Shown here one piece after another: positions 59,481 through 64,000 of a DNA stretch of 64,000 nt. Each line of letters starts with the position of its first letter. Position 1 is the first letter of the stretch. The stretch is from Blastococcus xanthinilyticus (GTDB lineage Bacteria > Actinomycetota > Actinomycetes > Mycobacteriales > Geodermatophilaceae). The DNA lies in contig NZ_VNHW01000005.1 in NCBI RefSeq assembly GCF_008124835.1, positions 1 to 64,000 on the forward strand, written 5' to 3'. A program made the position numbers and the translations under genes. The notes under the pieces are model-generated. The model was not told where the DNA came from. It ran no database searches and saw only the letters and a program-made list of their open reading frames with translations.

Positions 59481-60563
59481 TCAGCGGCGGTAGGTGCCGG
59501 TGAGCTCCGCGGCGGGCGCCGCCTCGTCCGCGCGCCGCCGCACGGTCCCGGCGACCCAGGCGGGCACGCCGCGGGCGGCGAGCAGCGCCACCGCGGCGTC
59601 GGCCTGCTCCGGGGCGACGGCGGCGACCATCCCGACGCCGCAGTTGAAGGCCCGCTCGCTCTCCGCCCGGGGCACCCCGTGCTCCTCCATCAGCCGGACC
59701 GCGTCGGGCAGCGCCCAGGTGCCGCGGTCCAGCACCGCCTGCAGCCCGTCGGGGACCACCCGTGCGGTGTTGCCGGCCAGCCCGCCGCCGGTGATGTGCG
59801 CCAGCGCGTGCACCGTGTCCACGCCGAGCTCGGCGACCAGGGCCAGGCAGTCGAGGGCGTAGATGCGGGTGGGCTCGAGCAGCTCCTCGCCCAGCGGCCG
59901 GTCGAGCCCGGCCGGCGTCGCGTGCAGGTCGAGCCCCGCGGCGCCCACCACGTGGCGCACCAGCGAGTAGCCGTTGGAGTGGAAGCCCGACGACGCCATC
60001 GCGACGACGGCGTCGCCCTCGCGCACCCGCTCGGGGCCCAGCACCGCGTCGGCCTCGACGACGCCGACCGCGGTGGCCGCGAGGTCGTACTCGTCGGCGT
60101 CCATCAGGTCGCCGTGCTCCGCGGTCTCCCCGCCCACCAGGGCGGCGCCGGCCTGGGTGCAGCCCGCGGCGATGCCGGTGACGATGGCGGCGATCCGCTC
60201 GGGGACGACCTTTCCGCAGGCCACGTAGTCCTGGAGGAACAGCGGCTCGGCCCCGCAGGCGACGAGGTCGTCGACGACCATCGCCACCAGGTCGATGCCC
60301 ACCGTGTCGTGCCGGTCCAGCTGCCGCGCCAGGGCGATCTTGGTGCCGACGCCGTCGGTGGAGGACGCCAGCAGCGGCCTGCGGTACTTCTGGGTGTCCA
60401 GGGCGAACAGCCCGGCGAACCCGCCGAGCCCGCCGACCACCTCGGGCCGGTTGGTGCGCTCGACCGCCGCCCGCATCAGGGTGACGGCGCGCTCCCCGGC
60501 GTCGATGTCGACGCCGGAGGCCGCGTAGGTGAACTCCTCGCGCACTCCTCGGCCGGTGCTCAC
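59481..60563 (-). CDS. purM: Phosphoribosylformylglycinamidine cyclo-ligase
   Basis: The 360-residue PurM closes the imidazole ring in purine synthesis (FGAM plus ATP to AIR). It shows TYAASGVDIDAGE at the N-terminus, LLASSTDGVGTKI, VACGAEPLFLQDY, GGETAEHGDLM and HITGGGLAGN, all typical. GTG 60563 overlaps the purF stop (GTGA), so expression is coupled to purF. The same frame stays open far upstream opposite purF, but that extension is not PurM-like. Confidence 0.95.
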   Translation of the reverse strand: MSTGRGVREEFTYAASGVDIDAGERAVTLMRAAVERTNRPEVVGGLGGFAGLFALDTQKYRRPLLASSTDGVGTKIALARQLDRHDTVGIDLVAMVVDDLVACGAEPLFLQDYVACGKVVPERIAAIVTGIAAGCTQAGAALVGGETAEHGDLMDADEYDLAATAVGVVEADAVLGPERVREGDAVVAMASSGFHSNGYSLVRHVVGAAGLDLHATPAGLDRPLGEELLEPTRIYALDCLALVAELGVDTVHALAHITGGGLAGNTARVVPDGLQAVLDRGTWALPDAVRLMEEHGVPRAESERAFNCGVGMVAAVAPEQADAAVALLAARGVPAWVAGTVRRRADEAAPAAELTGTYRR

Positions 60564-62098
60564 GGGCGGCGCAGCGCGTCCTCGGCGCCACCGGGGATCG
60601 CCGCGCTGCCGGCCTGCTGACCGGTCCAGCCGCTCACCGCGCGCTGGCCGATCCCCTCCAGGACGTGCTTCCCGAGCACCTCGGGAGTGCCCAGGTCGAT
60701 CGGGTACTCGCCGGTGAAGCAGGCGGTGCACAGCCGGTTGACCGGCTGCTCGGTCGCGGCGATCAGCCCCTGCTCGGAGACGTAGCCGAGGGAGTCGGCG
60801 TTGATGGAGGCGCGCACCCCGTCGATGTCCAGCCCGTTGGCGATCAGCTCGGCACGGCTGGCGAAGTCGATGCCGTAGAAGCACGGCCACTTCACCGGCG
60901 GCGAGGAGATGCGGACGTGCACCTCGACCGCGCCGGCCTCCCGCAGCATGCGGATCAGCGCGCGCTGGGTGTTGCCGCGCACGATCGAGTCGTCGACGAC
61001 GACCAGCCGCTTGCCCCGGATGACGTCGCGCAGCGGGTTCAGCTTCAGCCGGATGCCCAGCTGCCGGATCGTCTGGCTCGGCTGGATGAAGGTGCGGCCC
61101 ACGTAGGAGTTCTTCACCAGGCCGAGGCCGTAGGGGATCCCGGACGCCTCGGCGTAGCCGACGGCGGCCGGGGTGCCCGACTCCGGCACCGGGATGACCA
61201 GGTCGGCCTCGGCCGGGTGCTCCTTGGCCAGCCGGCGGCCGATCTCGACCCGGGCGGCGTGCACGCCACGGCCGGAGATCGTGGTGTCGGGCCGGGCGAG
61301 GTAGACGTACTCGAAGACGCAGCCCTTCGGCGCCGCCGGAGCGAAGTGCTGGCTGCGCAGGCCGTTCTCGTCGATCGCGATCAGCTCGCCGGGCTCCACC
61401 TCGCGCACCACGGAGGCGCCGACGATGTCCAGGGCGGCCGTCTCGCTGGCCACCACCCAGCCGCGCTCCAGCCGACCGAGCACCAGCGGACGGACCCCCT
61501 GCGGGTCGCGGGCCGCGTACAGGGTGTCCTCGTCCATGAAGGTGATCGAGAAGGCGCCGCGCAGCTGCGGCAGCACCTCCATCGCGGCCGCCTCGACCGA
61601 GATGTCCTGGTAGGAGGCGATCAGCGCCGTCACCAGGTCGGAGTCGGTGGTGGCGGCGAAGGCGCCCGGGACACCGGCGTCGGCGGCCCGGCTGGCCAGC
61701 TCGGCGGTGTTCACCAGGTTCCCGTTGTGACACAGCGCCAGCCCGGTGCCGGCCTCGGTCGTCCGGAACGTGGGCTGCGCGTTCTCCCACGTGGAGGAGC
61801 CGGTGGTGGAGTACCGGGTGTGGCCCACGGCCAGGTGGCCGCGCAGGCTGCCCAGGGTCGCCTCGTCGAACACCTGGCTGACCAGGCCGAGGTCCTTGTA
61901 GACGACGACGGAGGCCCCGTCGGACACCGCGATGCCGGCCGCCTCCTGCCCGCGGTGCTGGAGGGCGTACAGACCGAAATAGGTCAGCTTCGCGACCTCC
62001 TCCCCCGGCGCCCAGACCCCGAAGACGCCACAGGCGTCCTGGGGACCGGGGAACTGGGGGTCGAGGTCGTGCGTCAGCCGTCCATCACCGCGAGGCAC
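60560..62098 (-). CDS. purF: Amidophosphoribosyltransferase
   Basis: The 512-residue PurF makes phosphoribosylamine from PRPP and glutamine, the first committed step of purine synthesis. A 22-residue propeptide precedes the nucleophile Cys23 (DACGVFGVW). GHTRYSTTGSSTWENAQP is in the glutaminase domain, and the PRPP loop is VVVDDSIVRGNT. Cysteines in KGCVFEY and RLCTACFTGEYP fit the Fe-S type of enzyme. GTG 62098 has TACGCT 6 nt upstream and no Shine-Dalgarno sequence. It heads a purF-purM operon. Confidence 0.96.
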   Translation of the reverse strand: MPRGDGRLTHDLDPQFPGPQDACGVFGVWAPGEEVAKLTYFGLYALQHRGQEAAGIAVSDGASVVVYKDLGLVSQVFDEATLGSLRGHLAVGHTRYSTTGSSTWENAQPTFRTTEAGTGLALCHNGNLVNTAELASRAADAGVPGAFAATTDSDLVTALIASYQDISVEAAAMEVLPQLRGAFSITFMDEDTLYAARDPQGVRPLVLGRLERGWVVASETAALDIVGASVVREVEPGELIAIDENGLRSQHFAPAAPKGCVFEYVYLARPDTTISGRGVHAARVEIGRRLAKEHPAEADLVIPVPESGTPAAVGYAEASGIPYGLGLVKNSYVGRTFIQPSQTIRQLGIRLKLNPLRDVIRGKRLVVVDDSIVRGNTQRALIRMLREAGAVEVHVRISSPPVKWPCFYGIDFASRAELIANGLDIDGVRASINADSLGYVSEQGLIAATEQPVNRLCTACFTGEYPIDLGTPEVLGKHVLEGIGQRAVSGWTGQQAGSAAIPGGAEDALRRP

Positions 62099-62104
62099 GG
62101 GTCG

Positions 62105-62110
62105 AGCGTA
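62105..62110 (-). promoter_or_regulatory. Candidate leaderless -10 box of purF
   Basis: TACGCT (minus strand) lies 6 nt before GTG 62098. Confidence 0.55.
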
Positions 62111-62164
62111 CCGGCGCGGGGCGCTTCTCCCGGCGCCGAGGTGGTGTCCCGTGTCACCCGGGCC

Positions 62165-62773
62165 TCAGCGGACGTTCGACAGCTCCGCCGCGATCGTCGT
62201 GTCGTCGCCGTGCCCGGTGCGCACCACGGTGTCGCCGTGCAGACTGAGCAGCTGGGCCCGGATCGAGTTCACGATGGTCGGGTGGTCGCTGAACGACCGG
62301 CCGGTCGCGCCGGGGCCGCCGCAGAACAGCGTGTCTCCGGTGAACACCGTCCGCAGGTCGGGAGCGTGCAGGCAGGTGCTGCCCGGCGAGTGGCCGGGGG
62401 TGTGCAGCGCCGTCAGCGTCACGCCGGCCACGCGGAAGCGGCTGCCGGCCCGCAGCTCCTCGTCGGGCGCGGCGTCCGGGTGGGTCATGTCCCAGAGCAT
62501 CCGGTCGGCGGGGTTGAACCAGATCGGGGCCCCGGTGGCCGCGCGCAGGGCCGGCGCGGCGGTGATGTGGTCGTTGTGCCCGTGCGTCAGGACGATCGCG
62601 GTGACCGTCCGGCCGCCGACCGCCTCGACGATCGGAGCGGCGTCGTGCGGGGCGTCGATGACCAGCACCTCGTCGTCGTCGCCGACGAGCCAGACGTTGT
62701 TCTCGACGTCGAAGTCCTGCCCGTCCAGGCTGAAGACGCCGGGGACGACGACCTTGTCGATGCGCGCGGCCAT
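62165..62773 (-). CDS. MBL-fold hydrolase linked to mscR
   Basis: The 202-residue metallo-beta-lactamase-fold protein has THGHNDH, LHTPGHSPGSTC and FTGDTLFCGGPG, a glyoxalase-II-like pattern. Its ATG at 62773 overlaps the stop of the mycothiol-dependent formaldehyde dehydrogenase (TGATG). The same pair is adjacent in mycobacteria (Rv2259-Rv2260), so it probably hydrolyses the S-formylmycothiol thioester or a related thioester made by the dehydrogenase. That activity is inferred from the neighbour and the fold. Confidence 0.87.
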   Translation of the reverse strand: MAARIDKVVVPGVFSLDGQDFDVENNVWLVGDDDEVLVIDAPHDAAPIVEAVGGRTVTAIVLTHGHNDHITAAPALRAATGAPIWFNPADRMLWDMTHPDAAPDEELRAGSRFRVAGVTLTALHTPGHSPGSTCLHAPDLRTVFTGDTLFCGGPGATGRSFSDHPTIVNSIRAQLLSLHGDTVVRTGHGDDTTIAAELSNVR

Positions 62774-63858
62774 CAGAACACCACCACGGATCGCAGGACC
62801 TCGCCCTTGTGCATCTTGTCGAAGGCGCCCTCGACGTCGCCCAGCCCGATGGTCTCGGAGACGAAGGCGTCGAGGTCGAAGCGGCCCTGCAGGTAGAGGT
62901 CGACCAGCATCGGGAAGTCGCGGCTGGGCAGGCAGTCGCCGTACCAGGAGGACTTGATCGCCCCGCCCCGGCCGAAGATCTCGATCGCCGGCAGGGTGAC
63001 CTCCATGCCCGGGGTCGGGACGCCGACCATCACCACCCGGCCGGCCAGGTCGCGGGCGTAGAACGCCTGCTCGAAGACCTTCGGATGGCCCACGGCGTCG
63101 ATGGCGACGTCCACGCCGAAGCCGCCGGTGAGCGCCTTGATGGCCTCGACCGCGTCGGTCTCCTCCGAGTTCACCGTGTGGGTGGCGCCGAACTGCTTCG
63201 CCCACTCCAGCTTCCGGTCCTCGATGTCGACGGCGATGATCGTCGTCGCCCCGGCCAGCTTGGCGCCGGCGATCGCGGCGTCGCCCACCCCGCCGCAGCC
63301 GAAGACGGCGACGGTCTCACCACGCTGCACCTGGCCGGTGTTGATCGCGGCGCCGACGCCGGCCATCACGCCGCAGCCCAGCAGGCCGGCGGAGGCCGGC
63401 GGCGCGGCCGGGTCGACCTTGGTGCACTGCCCGGAGTGGACGAGCGTCTTCTCGGCGAACGCCCCGATGCCCAGCGCCGGGGAGAGCTCGGTGCCGTCGG
63501 TCAGCGTCATCTTCTGCGTGGCGTTGTGGGTGTTGAAGCAGTACTGCAGCTGCCCCTTGCGGCAGGCCCGGCACTCGCCGCAGACGGCGCGCCAGTTCAG
63601 GACGACGTAGTCGCCGACGGCGACGTTGCTGACGCCCTCGCCGACGGCCGACACCACACCCGCCGCCTCGTGGCCGAGGAGGAACGGGAAGTCGTCGTTG
63701 ATGCCGCCCTCGCGGTAGTGCAGGTCGGTGTGGCAGACCCCGCACGCCTGCACGTCGACGACCGCCTCACCCGGCCCCGGGTCGGGGACCACGATGGTCT
63801 CCACCGTGACCGGCTGTCCCTTGCCGCGGGCGATGACGCCCTGCACCTCGTACGCCAT
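62773..63858 (-). CDS. mscR: S-(hydroxymethyl)mycothiol dehydrogenase
   Basis: This 361-residue zinc medium-chain dehydrogenase detoxifies formaldehyde as its mycothiol adduct and also reduces S-nitrosomycothiol. Catalytic-zinc ligands are in CGVCHTD (Cys42) and GHE (62-64), and structural-zinc cysteines are 93, 96, 99 and 107. The Rossmann motif is [11 protein letters not shown], and the C-terminal [17 protein letters not shown] is typical of this subfamily. Length matches the mycobacterial enzyme. ATG 63858 has TAGGGT 7 nt upstream, indicating a leaderless message. It also indicates that the host makes mycothiol. Confidence 0.93.
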   Translation of the reverse strand: MAYEVQGVIARGKGQPVTVETIVVPDPGPGEAVVDVQACGVCHTDLHYREGGINDDFPFLLGHEAAGVVSAVGEGVSNVAVGDYVVLNWRAVCGECRACRKGQLQYCFNTHNATQKMTLTDGTELSPALGIGAFAEKTLVHSGQCTKVDPAAPPASAGLLGCGVMAGVGAAINTGQVQRGETVAVFGCGGVGDAAIAGAKLAGATTIIAVDIEDRKLEWAKQFGATHTVNSEETDAVEAIKALTGGFGVDVAIDAVGHPKVFEQAFYARDLAGRVVMVGVPTPGMEVTLPAIEIFGRGGAIKSSWYGDCLPSRDFPMLVDLYLQGRFDLDAFVSETIGLGDVEGAFDKMHKGEVLRSVVVF

Positions 63859-63865
63859 GCGGTCG

Positions 63866-63871
63866 ACCCTA
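63866..63871 (-). promoter_or_regulatory. Candidate leaderless -10 box of mscR
   Basis: TAGGGT (minus strand) lies 7 nt before ATG 63858, with no ribosome-binding site between them. Confidence 0.55.
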
Positions 63872-63974
63872 TGGCCCGCCGTGATGAGTCGCTTCGACGG
63901 CCGGAATTGACCACAGCGGGTCACATAGCGATCACGTTCGCATGTTGAATGTGCAATTTCTCCGATAAAGAACG

Positions 63975-63980
63975 TACGGT
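63975..63980 (+). promoter_or_regulatory. Possible promoter of a gene beyond the window
   Basis: TACGGT follows an unusually AT-rich stretch (about 63935-63972), unlike the rest of the window. It is probably the promoter of a rightward gene that starts past the window edge. Confidence 0.3.
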
Positions 63981-64000
63981 GCGCCCCGAAAGCGACCGAT

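Overview
The window is very high in G+C, has short intergenic gaps, frequent GTG starts and many stop/start overlaps of the ATGA or GTGA type. It carries a mycothiol-dependent formaldehyde dehydrogenase, a DUF3073 protein, PadR/MarR/ECF regulators and many lipoproteins. Together these indicate an actinobacterium, and the protein style fits the Geodermatophilaceae (Blastococcus, Geodermatophilus, Modestobacter). The family assignment is inference; no rRNA is present to confirm it.

Layout. 0-8 kb: a small acidic protein, an RsbW-like ATPase, a HTH protein, the RNA helicase HrpA, and a MarR-MFS drug-efflux pair. 7.86-8.29 kb: five tandem copies of an 88-bp non-coding unit. 8-20 kb: an SRPBCC/zinc-alcohol-dehydrogenase pair, two acyl-CoA dehydrogenases, an MFS transporter, a YihY-family protein, a hemerythrin, and a PHA synthase/depolymerase pair. 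19.7-28 kb: a BetT-like carrier, a phospholipase-D-like enzyme, a membrane GGDEF-EAL protein, a membrane-anchored unknown, and a dienelactone-hydrolase-like protein. 28.3-31.5 kb: two convergent ECF sigma-factor/membrane-protein modules that share an upstream TGTAACG motif.

31.56-34.75 kb: a small integrated element at tRNA-Lys(UUU), bounded by a 34-bp direct repeat of the tRNA 3' end. It contains a frameshifted tyrosine integrase, a degenerate tRNA-like sequence and one intact HNH-like cargo gene. 34.8-38.9 kb: a padR-ABC-permease-lipoprotein operon. 39-46 kb: malate:quinone oxidoreductase, a 32-residue membrane protein, lipoproteins, a Rieske membrane protein, GtrA and a membrane metallophosphoesterase. 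46.2-46.4 kb: tRNA-Glu, tRNA-Asp and tRNA-Phe. 46.5-57.6 kb: a glycosyltransferase, an MBL/AMP-ligase/GMC operon, an M23 peptidase and a three-gene sugar ABC importer. 57.7-64 kb: a branched-chain amino-acid dehydrogenase, DUF3073, purM-purF, and mscR with its MBL-fold partner.

Metabolically the window combines acyl-CoA oxidation, carbon storage as PHA, formaldehyde/alcohol oxidation, purine synthesis and sugar import. A recurring regulatory theme is a TANNNT -10-like box 6-8 nt before the start codon, which predicts many leaderless mRNAs. The strongest leads for something undescribed are the tRNA-Lys element with its HNH-like cargo, the 88-bp minisatellite, the twin ECF modules, and a family of small membrane proteins sharing a TM-STARYE motif.
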